The notes: a model not told the origin generated them from the letters alone. A stretch of DNA of 64,000 nucleotides from Anaerococcus rubeinfantis (GCF_001487145.1 NZ_LN913016.1:1054001-1118000), one strand, 5' to 3'; positions 25,504 to 34,012 are shown, numbered from the stretch's first letter. Made by a program: numbers and translations.

Positions 25504-26738
25504 TAAAATATAAATTCCATCGCTTTTTCAAATTCTTCCATCTGTTCTATTTTAAAGTCTTCTGTAGCATCTACATATATATCCATTGTTGTACTAATAT
25601 CAGAATGACCTAGAATAGACTGCATTGCTTTTGTATTTATATTTTGTTCGTTAAGCCTTGTAGTAAAGGTGTGTCTAAAAATGTGGTTGCTTAAATGTGG
25701 AACTAATAAAATATCTTCAGATTTAGATTTGTTATTATCCATTATGCTTAAATTGCAATCCCTAACAATTCTTCTTAAAGCTTTATTAAGCGTTCCATTA
25801 TTGTGAACCTTTCCGAATCTATTTAAAAATACAAAGTCTTTAAATCCATCGATTGAATCACAACACTCGATTCCAAAAGTCTTTTGTAACTCTCTTTCCA
25901 TAAGAAAAGCATCTTTTACTTTTTGAACCATAGGAATACTTCGCTTACCTGATGCTGTCTTCGGTGTATTAATAGCATATCTATTGTTTAATCCTTTACC
26001 TTTACTATAATATACCAAAGTCCTATTTACATTTATAAGACCATTATCAAAATCTAGATCGTCCCATTGCAATCCTGTAACTTCTCCAACTCTCATACCT
26101 GTCCAAAGCATAACAATGAATATTGGATACCATTTTTTATATTCGTCACAATTAGATAAATATTCTTCAAATAGCACCTGTTCTTCTATTGTCATGGCTT
26201 TTTTCTTCGGAGATTCGTTTCGATAAGCTACTTTCAATTCCTTTAAAGCATTGTCAGATGGATTAAACCTTATATATTCGTCATCCACTGCTAATTCTAA
26301 TACTTGATGTAAGACAGTATGAACACAATCTATGGTAGAAACCATCAATCCCTGGTCTTCCTTTAATCTGTTATAAAAACTTCTAACATCAGATCTTTTA
26401 ATATCAGATAGTTTTATACGACCAAAAGTTGGTTCGACAAATTGTTGATACATATAGATGTAATTTTTAAAGGTATTATCCTTTAAACCTCTTTTTACCT
26501 TTGTCCATAACTTAAAAGTATCATTTACAGACAAGCTACTTCCTTCGTTGTTGATTCCATCTATAGTATTGCGTAAAATATCTAATTCCTTTTCTCTTAA
26601 TTCTTTTAGAGTTTTCGCATAGATAGATTTTCTACGACCTATTTTATCTTGCCACTTAAATTCATAAGTGCCATTTGACCTTTGATATTCACCGTCTTTT
26701 AAAACAACCCCTTTACTATCTTTGCGTCTTTTTACCAT
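25503..26738 (-). CDS. int: Tyrosine-type site-specific integrase
   Basis: Tyrosine recombinase that integrates and excises the element. It is 411 residues from the start at 26738 (MVKRRKDSKG), preceded by AAAAAAGGAG; the longer reading to 26789 has no ribosome site. The N-terminal arm-DNA-binding domain is at about residues 8-55 and the SAM-like core-binding domain at about 60-160. The catalytic domain has TGMRVGEVTGLQW (Arg), HIFRHTFTTRL (His-x-x-Arg), LGHSDISTTMDIY (His and nucleophile Tyr). Family resemblance is to Tn916-type integrases. It lies at the left end, followed by the repeats at 25420-25503 and the attachment site. Confidence 0.94.
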   Translation of the reverse strand: MVKRRKDSKGVVLKDGEYQRSNGTYEFKWQDKIGRRKSIYAKTLKELREKELDILRNTIDGINNEGSSLSVNDTFKLWTKVKRGLKDNTFKNYIYMYQQFVEPTFGRIKLSDIKRSDVRSFYNRLKEDQGLMVSTIDCVHTVLHQVLELAVDDEYIRFNPSDNALKELKVAYRNESPKKKAMTIEEQVLFEEYLSNCDEYKKWYPIFIVMLWTGMRVGEVTGLQWDDLDFDNGLINVNRTLVYYSKGKGLNNRYAINTPKTASGKRSIPMVQKVKDAFLMERELQKTFGIECCDSIDGFKDFVFLNRFGKVHNNGTLNKALRRIVRDCNLSIMDNNKSKSEDILLVPHLSNHIFRHTFTTRLNEQNINTKAMQSILGHSDISTTMDIYVDATEDFKIEQMEEFEKAMEFIF

Positions 26739-26817
26739 AAAAATTCTCCTTTTTTGATAAAAGAACACGCTATAATTATTATACCACATTATGCGTGCTC
26801 TTTATTCAATTTCATCT

Positions 26818-27027
26818 CTAAATAGAAAATTGTCTATTTAAATATTCTTCCATTAACTTTTTCTTAATAAGACGCTTACTACCATTAAATAATACGAAAT
26901 TGCAATCATCTTCATCAGTTAATTGTCTAACTTTATCTTGACCAATATTGAAGTATTCAGATGCTTCTTTTAATGTTAGAAATGCTTTTTCACAAACACG
27001 AACTCCTTTTATATTTTCATTAATCAT
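26818..27027 (-). CDS. xis: Excisionase (Xis-like)
   Basis: Small DNA-binding protein of 69 residues, start at 27027 (MINENIKGVR) behind a TTTGGAGGA site. The segment LTLKEASEYFNIGQDKVRQL is a winged-helix/MerR-like helix-turn-helix typical of Tn916-type excisionases. It lies 79 bp upstream of int in the same direction, the usual xis-int order. It is expected to bend DNA at the element ends and direct the integrase to excise. Confidence 0.88.
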   Translation of the reverse strand: MINENIKGVRVCEKAFLTLKEASEYFNIGQDKVRQLTDEDDCNFVLFNGSKRLIKKKLMEEYLNRQFSI

Positions 27028-27104
27028 AAATCCTCCAAATAGTATTTTAAAAATATTAATTTTAAAGTTTTTTGACATTGACAAGTGCTTTGGATTAGCA
27101 ACAT
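27024..27104 (-). CDS. Possible 26-residue leader peptide before xis
   Basis: An ATG at 27104 follows GGAGGTGAG by about 10 bp. It opens a 26-codon frame (starting MLLIQSTCQCQK) whose TGA stop overlaps the xis start codon in the TTATGA arrangement. This would couple xis translation to it. The peptide has two cysteines and no known domain. It may be a real leader or only the tail of a decayed gene. Confidence 0.35.
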   Translation of the reverse strand: MLLIQSTCQCQKTLKLIFLKYYLEDL

Positions 27105-27712
27105 AGGAATCTCACCTCCGCCTCTATTCCGGATGAGCCGGCTTCAACCTTAGAAGTATCATTATCCTCATTTTCTTCATAGCGGATAGGGTATCCCTCC
27201 CTATATTCAAACTCTTACTTATCGCTCCCTTTCTTCTTCCCTTGCTTTTAGCTTAGCAGTACTTGTTTTACCGATTATTCAGCAGAAAGATCTTGGCGGC
27301 TAGGTTATTACGCTCCAAAAATAATTAACGTCTTGTCTTGGTCTATTCAATTGTTAAGGTTCTAAATTTATCGAGAGTTATTAATCTTTTTAAAATTTGT
27401 CCATCAGAAAATATTTATCTTGATGAAACAAAAATGTTTAAAATTACCCTCTTATACTTAACAGTGAAAAGAAGCCTTTCTTGGTAACCAATTTTGAAAT
27501 AGAATTTGCTTATGTAAAGAGGTCCAATTCTCACTGCATAAGTAACAGTGAAAATTAGACCCCTTGGTAATAGTCATCTAAAAGTCTTCTAGCATTTTTT
27601 TAATTTTCTAATCTCCTTTTAAGTGTCATATTTACATTTTTATTATCTCTGGCATACTTTGATACCTTTTTAGACTTAAAGTCTTTAATAGTGCCTTTCC
27701 ACCTCTTTTTAT
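27105..27712. other. Non-coding / decayed stretch in the element
   Basis: About 600 bp without an intact gene. On the minus strand, 27110-27360 holds short open fragments such as EYREGYPIRYEENEDND and TSTAKLKAREEERER interrupted by stops. They look like remnants of small genes and are richer in GC than the neighbours. A motif TAACAGTGAAAA...CTTGGTAA occurs twice (27459-27487 and 27543-27570). A long hairpin lies at 27519-27563. I see no intact promoter or RNA gene. Confidence 0.5.
27519..27563. repeat. 18-bp imperfect inverted repeat
   Basis: 27519-27536 and 27546-27563 pair at 15 of 18 positions (most mismatches G-T compatible in RNA) around a 9-base loop. There is no T-run. It lies just past the end of the replication-organizer gene and could belong to a replication origin or be a structured transcript end. 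Confidence 0.5.
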
Positions 27713-28457
27713 CTATAAAGATTCTCCTACATCATAGTTCATTTTTTTATTTCCACCTTGATGTCTTAGTTTTTCTTTATCTTCTTCATACCATTTTAAG
27801 ATTGTCGCATAGTGGTTTTGATAGGTCTTGCCACTACTTTTCATGTATCTTGATAGTTTATTTATCATTATTTCTGTGTGTGAGTTTAATTTTTCTTTAA
27901 GGTTCTTATATTCTTCTTTGCTTAACCTTACATTTTTGAATTCTCCATAAAAAATGGGGGGTGGACTTTTTATCTTTTTCTATCTCTCCCTCTCTCTCTT
28001 TATCTATCTCTATATCTTTCTCTATCTCTATCTCTCCGTTGCACTTTTGTTGCTTATGTGTTGCATTGGTGTTGCATTGCAACATTTTTAATTCTCTAGA
28101 CTTTCTTGAACGCCTTGTAGAAGCTGTTTCTGATCCTATTAAGTTTGGTAATTCAGTTAAATAGTATTCATCATTTTCTGTTACAACTTCTAATAAGCCT
28201 TGATTGATTAAATAATTAACTGTAACCATTACATCATCGTCTGTTTCATCTATGGTTAGTGCTAACTCTTTTATAAAATCACTTTCTACTCCATCATAAT
28301 AGAGTTTGCCCTCATCTTTTAGGCTTAGTAGTAGAAGTTTTAGGTAGATTATCGTGTAGGTATCTCCTCCAGATATTCTCCTTAGTCTTTTTATCCTTTT
28401 GTCTGTGAAAAATTCTTCTTTTAATTTTATCCAATAATATCTTTTGTTTATTGCCAT
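27713..28457 (-). pseudogene. Replisome-organizer type replication protein, frameshifted
   Basis: The start at 28457 has an excellent AAGGAGGAT site. The first 165 residues are a phage replisome organizer N-terminal domain (KRYYWIKLKEEFFTDKRIKRL, winged-helix). A repetitive charged linker (EIEIEKDIEIDKEREGE) follows. At the homopolymers 27949-27961 (six A, six G on the plus strand) the frame shifts. The annotated-length product would end after 183 residues with an unrelated tail. In the next frame the normal C-terminus continues (EFKNVRLSKEEYKNLKE ... NYDVGESL) to a stop at 27713. The full protein would be about 247 residues. Could be a true mutation, slippage or a sequencing error. Confidence 0.8.
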
Positions 28458-28475
28458 TCTAATCCTCCTTGCAAT

Positions 28476-28508
28476 AAAAAAAAGAAGTAGATTTTTTCTC
28501 TACTTCTC
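28476..28508 (-). terminator. Terminator of the GNAT gene
   Basis: The minus-strand stem GAAGTAGA / TCTACTTC is followed by eight T residues. It lies between the acetyltransferase gene and the replication-organizer gene. Confidence 0.8.
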
Positions 28509-28542
28509 CTTATAATTTATATTTTATTTTTCCTTATATTTT

Positions 28543-28977
28543 TTAATAACCTTTTCTATTTGGTTCAAATGCAAACAGGTTCCCAATCTGAACTGAAAAT
28601 CCAAGTGATTGATACATTTGTATATCACATTGTGCACAACCAACGGTCATTGAACTTATAGCACTTGAACTATATGCAAATTGCACAAGCTGACGTGCTA
28701 TTCCTTTATGACGAAAGTCTGGACATATGAAAAAATCTTCAAATATTCCACTTGGCATATAATCAAAAGTTGAAAACCCAACTGTGATTGAACAGCAGCC
28801 CACCAATGAACTACCTTCCCATGCTCCGAAAAATAATATTTTTCCTTTGCTTATTGCATCTTTTAGACGTTTCTTGGATATATCATTTGGTATATCCTCT
28901 CCTATTTCTGCTTTATACTGCTTTTGCAGTTCCCACAAAAGATCAATTTGTGAAGCGTCTATTTCCTTATAATCCAT
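28543..28977 (-). CDS. GNAT-family N-acetyltransferase (element cargo)
   Basis: 144-residue acetyl-CoA-dependent acetyltransferase. The acetyl-CoA loop is visible as FRHKGIARQLVQFA (R-x-x-G-I/x-A), preceded by the beta-strand FEDFFICPDF. The C-terminal MYQSLGF is the usual GNAT beta-6 Y-x-x-x-GF segment. The acceptor is unknown; some mobile-element GNATs modify antibiotics but nothing here fixes that. The start follows CTGGAGGTT, and a private terminator follows it, so it is an independent cargo unit. Confidence 0.85.
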   Translation of the reverse strand: MDYKEIDASQIDLLWELQKQYKAEIGEDIPNDISKKRLKDAISKGKILFFGAWEGSSLVGCCSITVGFSTFDYMPSGIFEDFFICPDFRHKGIARQLVQFAYSSSAISSMTVGCAQCDIQMYQSLGFSVQIGNLFAFEPNRKGY

Positions 28978-29022
28978 TAATAACCTCCAGATAAACTCTA
29001 ATTATATTATAAATTCAAACAC

Positions 29023-29121
29023 CTAAGGGGCTTTTACAAGGTCAGCTGCATTATCCATCAATGTTTTTATGCTATTAAAAACATCATCATAGACTCTATC
29101 TATGCTATTTTTGTTATTCAT
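29023..29121 (-). CDS. Small ORF, 32 residues
   Basis: Starts MNNKNSIDRVYDDVF and ends ADLVKAP. It follows an AGAGGTG ribosome site 6 bp before the ATG. It is rich in charged residues with no membrane segment and no known domain. It lies between the GNAT gene and the PcfB-like gene. The clear ribosome site and codon pattern support it as a real small gene; function unknown. Confidence 0.5.
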   Translation of the reverse strand: MNNKNSIDRVYDDVFNSIKTLMDNAADLVKAP

Positions 29122-29288
29122 ACAAGCACCTCTTTGACCTCTTAATTGTTTTAATTATATCACAAATATTATGTTATTCAATTTTATATCCATTGTATTT
29201 AAGATTTTCGATAATCGAAATTCTTGATTTCCGATTTTCGGAAGTCTTGTTTTATAGTTATTTAAGGGTGTAACTTTTCGTTACTCCC

Positions 29289-29816
29289 TTAGATTTCTCT
29301 GGTCATATCTTTTTTACTTGGTTTTACTTTTTCTTTTACTTTCCTTTTGACTTTCTCTTTTGTCTTATCCTTGTTCTTGGATAGGTCTTTGTATTTCTTT
29401 ATTTGTTTTAGGATACTTTCTTTTTCTTTTTTAATTTCTTTGGCTATGACTTGCTTAAAGGCATATTCCATTACTTTTATATCTTTAGCTTGGAAGAATA
29501 CCTCATAGTTTTGGCTTTCTTTGTTTTTCATTACTGAGAAACTTACTCCAAGTTTGTTTAGTACTTTTTTTAAGTCTTTGAGATTGCTTTGATCTATGCT
29601 TATATTTTCTAGTTGTCCTTTTTTATATAAGTCTTTTATTTTCATTTCATCGCCCATAAGACTTTTGAGGCTTCCGTTTGCTTTTTCTAAAGTTTCATTC
29701 ATCTTTTTTCTTATTTCTTTGTCTAAGTTGATTGACTCTTTTGCTGCCTTTATTGTGTATAATATTATGGTTTGTGCTGCTTGACCTGCTTCTTTGCTTA
29801 TTTCTTCGTTTATCAT
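29289..29816 (-). CDS. PcfB-like (DUF3801) mobilization accessory protein
   Basis: 175 residues. The N-terminal part has the family opening (EEISKEAGQAAQTIILYTIKA), and the middle has LKKVLNKLGVSFSVMKN and YEVFFQAKDIKVMEYAF. The C-terminal 45 residues are Lys-rich and probably bind nucleic acid. PcfB is a relaxosome accessory protein of the enterococcal pCF10 transfer system; the family recurs next to relaxases in ICEs. Here it is downstream of the relaxase gene, consistent with helping the relaxase or a helper coupling protein. Function inferred from family and position. Confidence 0.75.
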   Translation of the reverse strand: MINEEISKEAGQAAQTIILYTIKAAKESINLDKEIRKKMNETLEKANGSLKSLMGDEMKIKDLYKKGQLENISIDQSNLKDLKKVLNKLGVSFSVMKNKESQNYEVFFQAKDIKVMEYAFKQVIAKEIKKEKESILKQIKKYKDLSKNKDKTKEKVKRKVKEKVKPSKKDMTREI

Positions 29817-29843
29817 GTTTTATCTCCTTTGTTTGAATTAAAA

Positions 29844-29886
29844 AAGGGAAGTATAGGCTTTAATTTTTCTATACTTCCCTTTGCTT
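29844..29886 (-). terminator. Hairpin upstream of the PcfB-like gene
   Basis: A perfect 13-bp stem (AAGGGAAGTATAG and complement) with a 12-base A/T-rich loop and TTTTTT on the minus-strand side. It terminates transcripts coming from the relaxase and small ORF. Confidence 0.85.
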
Positions 29887-29998
29887 GTTTTTATTTTATT
29901 GTTCTTGGTGGTGGAATGCTTTATTTTGATGTTTTTATAGCTTACTTAGGTATTTGTACCTTTTCTTGTTTTTCTGCTCTTATTTTGCTTTTCCACCT

Positions 29999-30172
29999 TT
30001 AGTAGTTTGTGTGTGTTCTTTTGTCTGATAGATAGTTTTTCATGTTGGAATATATAATCTGTATTTCCTCATTGTTCATTGCTTTTATTTCTTCTGTGCT
30101 TTTATATGTTTTGTATGTTCCATCTTGATCTGCTTTTATGAGTTTATCTATTAGCTCTTGCCTTTTATTCAT
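29999..30172 (-). CDS. Small ORF, 57 residues, downstream of relaxase
   Basis: Starts MNKRQELIDKLIKADQDGTY and ends DKRTHTNY. The ATG at 30172 follows AGGAGGT by 8 bp, a near-perfect ribosome site. The sequence is hydrophilic and mostly helical, resembling small accessory proteins found beside relaxases, but I do not recognise a named family. It lies 74 bp after the relaxase stop, so it is probably cotranscribed with it. Confidence 0.65.
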   Translation of the reverse strand: MNKRQELIDKLIKADQDGTYKTYKSTEEIKAMNNEEIQIIYSNMKNYLSDKRTHTNY

Positions 30173-30245
30173 CTCTATTACCTCCTATATCTGCCTTTAT
30201 TTTCTTGGTCATATTATAGCTTGGATAAGATATTTTTACCAGGTC

Positions 30246-31880
30246 TTATCTTTCTTGATTTTTGTAATAGTCTTTAGTTATTTGTCTTTTTTTATTAAAG
30301 CTATCACTATCTTGCTTATACTCTTTTATATTTTCTATGATACTTTCTTTTTCTCCTCTCTTAATCGCCTTGTCAATTTCTATTGATAGGTCAATACCAT
30401 ATTCTTCATTGACTACTTCTACTGCATATTTGATATGATTTATTTCCTTGTATCTTTCCCTGATCTTTTCTGACTCTGTATTTAATTTGCTAATTTCATC
30501 TTCTAAGTTTTTAATTTCTCCTAACCATTCTCTTTCTCTTAAATTTTTCTTTCCACTGATTTTTTCAATTAAGGTTCTTGCCCTTATATGTTGGTCTATT
30601 TCCTTTTGATTGTTCTTGTAGAAGCTTTCTTTGAATATTTTCTTGCTTTCATATTCTTGGTAGGTTGCTTTTGTTTTTCTTATAGTCTTTGCATAGGCTA
30701 AACACTTATTAAGGTCTTCTATCTTTTGACTGTTTTCTTTTATGGTCTTATATATTTCAGAGTTTTTACTTCTTATGGTATTTATATGCCCTTGTAGGTC
30801 TGATATGGTTTTTATTTTGTTTTCTCTTAGATAATTTATTCCACTTGCATATCTTTTTAGATCATAGATTGCTTTGTTTCTTTTCCCATAAAATGATAAT
30901 CCAGCTCTATTATTTTCTTGCATTTCTTGATAAAAGCTTAAATATTCATAGAGGTTAAAGAGTCCTGATTCATTTTCGATTTGCTTTTTACTTTGGTCTT
31001 TATATTCCTTGTATGATTCTTTTAGCTTATCTTTGAAGCCTGCTAACCAAGATGTTATTTTCTTTATTTCATTGCCTATGTTTTTTAATAGTTCATTTTG
31101 TTTTTTTATTTCACGATTTATATCTCCTTTTTCTGTCCTTATTCCTTTTCTTTCCATTGCACTAGCACTTGCTCCTAAATGTATTGTTGGTATTTGTTTT
31201 ATGCCTTGTCTTTTAAAACTCCTATGGTCTACTCTTTTTTCTGCTCCTGCTCTTTCTAAATATTTGTTACAAAGGTCTGAAAAATTTTCTCTCCATTTTT
31301 CTACATTGCCTTTATCGTTCCAGGTTGTTAGTTCTACTTTTCTTGTCTTTGGTTTTCCATTTTTGTTTAAAATCTTTTCACCTTTTTCATCTAGGATATA
31401 TTCTTTTTTACTTTTTTGCCCCCATATTCCATCTTCATTTATTGGTCTTACTATGGTCATTATATGAGCATGAATGTTTTGATTTCCCTCTCTACTTTCA
31501 TCATGAATTGCTAGGTCTACTATCATCCCCTCTTTTACAAAATTGTTTTGTACATATTCTTCTATCATCTTTTTATTTTCTTCTATGCTTAATTCTTTTG
31601 GTAAAGATATAATAAAGTTTCTTGCAAGTTGGGCATTAGAGTTTTTCTCAAATAGTTCTACCGAGTTCCACAAAGTTTTTCGGTCTTTATATTCTTTTGG
31701 TGCGTGATCTGGTAAAAATATTTCTTTGCTAATTACTCCTTGTTTCTTGATGTAGTCATGGGTTACTCCGTCCCATTCATTTTTTATTTTTTCTCCACTT
31801 ATATATGCTGCACTTGCTACTGCACTTTTGCCTTTTCCTCTTGATATTATGTTTACTGAAAAATGAAAACTATCTGCCAT
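30246..31880 (-). CDS. MobA/MobL-family relaxase (MOBQ)
   Basis: DNA-nicking relaxase that starts transfer of the element at oriT. It is 544 residues. The N-terminal MobA_MobL domain (about 1-230) has the catalytic tyrosine region AAYISGEKI, the family ARNFIISLP segment and the metal-binding histidine triad in NQNIHAHIM. The C-terminal half is a long, charged, coiled-coil-like region (about 260-540) with no helicase or primase motifs. A matching MOBQ-type nick region lies about 290 bp upstream at 32150-32180. The Mob protein needs a coupling protein and type IV system supplied by another element. Confidence 0.92.
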   Translation of the reverse strand: MADSFHFSVNIISRGKGKSAVASAAYISGEKIKNEWDGVTHDYIKKQGVISKEIFLPDHAPKEYKDRKTLWNSVELFEKNSNAQLARNFIISLPKELSIEENKKMIEEYVQNNFVKEGMIVDLAIHDESREGNQNIHAHIMTIVRPINEDGIWGQKSKKEYILDEKGEKILNKNGKPKTRKVELTTWNDKGNVEKWRENFSDLCNKYLERAGAEKRVDHRSFKRQGIKQIPTIHLGASASAMERKGIRTEKGDINREIKKQNELLKNIGNEIKKITSWLAGFKDKLKESYKEYKDQSKKQIENESGLFNLYEYLSFYQEMQENNRAGLSFYGKRNKAIYDLKRYASGINYLRENKIKTISDLQGHINTIRSKNSEIYKTIKENSQKIEDLNKCLAYAKTIRKTKATYQEYESKKIFKESFYKNNQKEIDQHIRARTLIEKISGKKNLREREWLGEIKNLEDEISKLNTESEKIRERYKEINHIKYAVEVVNEEYGIDLSIEIDKAIKRGEKESIIENIKEYKQDSDSFNKKRQITKDYYKNQER

Positions 31881-31982
31881 TTTTTATCACTTCCTTTCTT
31901 TCTTGTTGTTTTAGGTGGAGGCTTAGAAGATTTTCTATATCCATTTTGTGAATGAGCGTTTTGAAATGATAAAATTAAAAAA

Positions 31983-32023
31983 GCCGACTACTGAATTAAT
32001 TTTTGTTGTTTCAGTATGTCGGC
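31983..32023. repeat. Hairpin upstream of relaxase
   Basis: GCCGACTACTGA pairs with TCAGTATGTCGGC with one bulge, across a 16-base A/T loop. It has flanking A and T runs and may be a bidirectional terminator or part of the transfer origin region. Confidence 0.65.
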
Positions 32024-32046
32024 TTAATTGTTACTTTCATTTCAAA

Positions 32047-32100
32047 TTTTAAAAGTCAAGGGCGAGCGTTAGCGAGTTTATTTACCCTTGACTTTTAAAA
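32047..32100. repeat. 16-bp perfect inverted repeat in the transfer origin region
   Basis: TTTTAAAAGTCAAGGG (32047-32062) and its exact complement (32085-32100) are separated by 22 bp that contain GCGTTAGCGAG. Such large palindromes commonly sit beside the nick site in mobilizable elements. Confidence 0.7.
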
Positions 32101-32149
32101 AGCGAATGGTTGTTGCTCCCTGCAAGGGTTTGGCTCCGCAGGACGCAAG

Positions 32150-32180
32150 CACCCTTTAGGGTGTATAATTGCGCCCTTAG
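32150..32180. other. Candidate origin of transfer (oriT nick region)
   Basis: A short inverted repeat CACCCT-TT-AGGGTG (32150-32163) is followed after 2 bp by TAATTGCGCCCT (32166-32177). The known MOBQ nick sequence of RSF1010, pIP501 and pSK41-type systems is TAAGTGCGCCCT, which differs at one base. The layout, inverted repeat then nick, matches those origins, and the neighbouring relaxase is of the matching MobA/L family. The exact nick position is inferred. Confidence 0.75.
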
Positions 32181-32214
32181 AAAATCTAAGGGAGATTTAA
32201 TTATTATATTTTTC

Positions 32215-32505
32215 CTAATTTTCTCTCATTATTTTTAGTGTTTCTTTAAATTCTTTTGTCTTTGTTGCATCTTCTAGTAGGATTTTTATTTCTTCATCTG
32301 TTAGTTCTTCTGCATTTTCTATAAGGCTTTCTAAGATTGCTCCTCTTGTTATTAGCCTATGAGTTCTTTCTTTTCTTCTTTTCACTATGTCTTGTTTTAA
32401 TATCTTCTTTTCTTGATTTTTTAGTTGCCTTAATCTTTCTTCTGTATCGTCAATTTTATCTTTTATTTCTTTTGACTCTTGTCTTATTTGATCTAATTTT
32501 TTCAT
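32215..32505 (-). CDS. DUF3847-like mobilization-region protein
   Basis: 96 residues from the start at 32505 (MKKLDQIRQE) behind a GAAAGGAAA site; the longer reading to 32550 has none. A coiled-coil N-terminus (about 1-40) is followed by RTHRLITRGAILESLIENAE and a helical ELTDEEIKILLEDA segment, the layout of DUF3847 proteins. These are small proteins regularly found immediately beside MobA/L relaxases in Firmicute elements and are probably relaxosome components. It lies on the far side of oriT from the relaxase, in the same direction. Confidence 0.75.
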   Translation of the reverse strand: MKKLDQIRQESKEIKDKIDDTEERLRQLKNQEKKILKQDIVKRRKERTHRLITRGAILESLIENAEELTDEEIKILLEDATKTKEFKETLKIMREN

Positions 32506-32631
32506 ACTAATTTCCTTTCTTGTAATAAAAAAAGACGATGAAGATGTCATCTCCCCGTCCTATTATTTGTATCTTGAATTGAATGTTTTGTTAAAAATAT
32601 TATATTATCATCTCCTAAAGTCAGATATAGA

Positions 32632-32660
32632 AAAAGTGCCTAAAATCATAGGCACTTTAA
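32632..32660. terminator. Terminator hairpin
   Basis: The stem AAGTGCCTA / TAGGCACTT encloses AAATCA, with A residues on the left and a weak T/A stretch on the right. On the minus strand it would end transcription of the MFS and regulator remnants. Confidence 0.65.
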
Positions 32661-32680
32661 GAAAATTTTACTCAATATTT

Positions 32681-32794
32681 TTATTCATAAATGAATAATT
32701 CATCTACAGTGGTCTCAAGAACTGTTGCTAATTTAAAAGCAAGTTCAAGAGTTGGATCGTACTTATTATTTTCAATTACACGATATTTATCCAT
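32681..32794 (-). pseudogene. XRE-type regulator, C-terminal remnant
   Basis: A 37-codon frame, MDKYRVIENNKYDPT through DELFIYE. It matches the end of a small Cro/CI-type helix-turn-helix regulator (IENNKYDPTLELAFKLA and TTVDELF are typical). The DNA-recognition half is missing and the fragment abuts the end of the MFS gene, so it is a deletion remnant. Confidence 0.65.
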
Positions 32795-32801
32795 TAAACT
32801 T

Positions 32802-34012
32802 TTAACACCTTGTTGATTTATATTTTTTAACGAATAATAGAACAATTCCAATTTCAAGAAAAATAACTACAATTCCAAGAAGCCACACAATATTTAGTCC
32901 TGCCAATTCAAAGAAAAATCCTATCAAATTTATTATAAAGAATCCAAAAATGGATTGTATCGTACTAAATATCGAACTATATGATGCTCTGACTTCACTT
33001 TTAATATATTCCATAGTCCATGTAGGTGTCATAGCTTGTTCTATTCCAAATCCAACTTCAATAAGAATAGATCCTATGATAAATGTTACTAAATTATCCC
33101 CAATAATTAATAATGCAAAACCTACAGCACTTACTATAAGTCCAACGATAGATACATAATAATTCTCTAACTTGTTTGCAATTCTCGAAGACAGATAATT
33201 TCCAGCAGTCAAAGAAAACATAAACAGAATAAGAAATATCGGTAAAAACTTTGCTTCTAATTCTATTATCTCTGTAACATATATTTGCCAATAAAGCACA
33301 AAAACTACAAAGGAAACATAGGACAATAATTTTTTTATTGTTAACAAGATCATTCTCTTATCTTTAAGAAAAGCTTTCAAATTTTCATTTAATGTCTTTA
33401 GTAAACTAGGATGCTTACTGTTTCCATAATTATCTTCTCCAGCAAAGTATGAGTAAAAACCTGTAAAGATAGAAATTAGTCCAGCAACTATAATAGGCAA
33501 ACTATTAGAAACATCTATAAAAAAATATGAAAAAATAGATGCTATTACTGCAAATAAACTAATTATAGTTTGTATTTGAGGGAAAATCTTAGTTCTTTCT
33601 TCATAAACACCATCTTGTATCATATGATCTACAAGCCAAGCACCTGGTGCTCCAGAAATAAGCGCTAGTCCTAATGCCATTAAAATCATTGAAATTAGAA
33701 AATAAGTATAGTGTTTAGAATAAGCAAATATTAGTAAACTGATTCCCCATGTTATAAAGCCATAAGATGCTATTTTTTTCTACCTATTTTATCTGAAATA
33801 GTACCAGTAGGATAATCAAATATTGCTAATAAAATTTGTTCAATACTGAACAAATTAGATATTTGAAACATAGATAAATTTGCAGAACGCATAAATGCAA
33901 TATATATACTACCATAAAGTTTATCTGCAAATCCATATAAAGACATCATTGTAAGATATATATTTTTTGTCTTTTTAAAATTTTCCATATTTGTTTTCAT
34001 CGTTTGATTCAT
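32802..34012 (-). pseudogene. MFS transporter, split by a homopolymer frameshift
   Basis: Two frames together encode one major facilitator protein of about 403 residues. 34012-33770 gives the first 80 residues, with the loop 2-3 signature YPTGTISDKIGRKK, then TAG. One extra base in the run of seven A (minus strand; seven T at 33773-33779) restores IASYGFITWGIS and leads in frame through the rest, ending LLFVKKYKS. About 12 membrane segments are present in total. The C-terminus may be altered by the deletion that also cut the neighbouring regulator. Substrate unknown; the family includes drug and small-molecule exporters. Mutation, phase-variable slippage and sequencing error are all possible. 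Confidence 0.82.

Noticed and set aside
27968-28035. CTCTAT-rich simple repeat
   Set aside because: It encodes the charged Glu/Ile/Lys/Asp linker of the replication protein; no separate element.
28543-28977. Antibiotic-resistance acetyltransferase
   Set aside because: Clear GNAT fold but nothing ties it to a known aminoglycoside or other drug-modifying family, so only the family is named.
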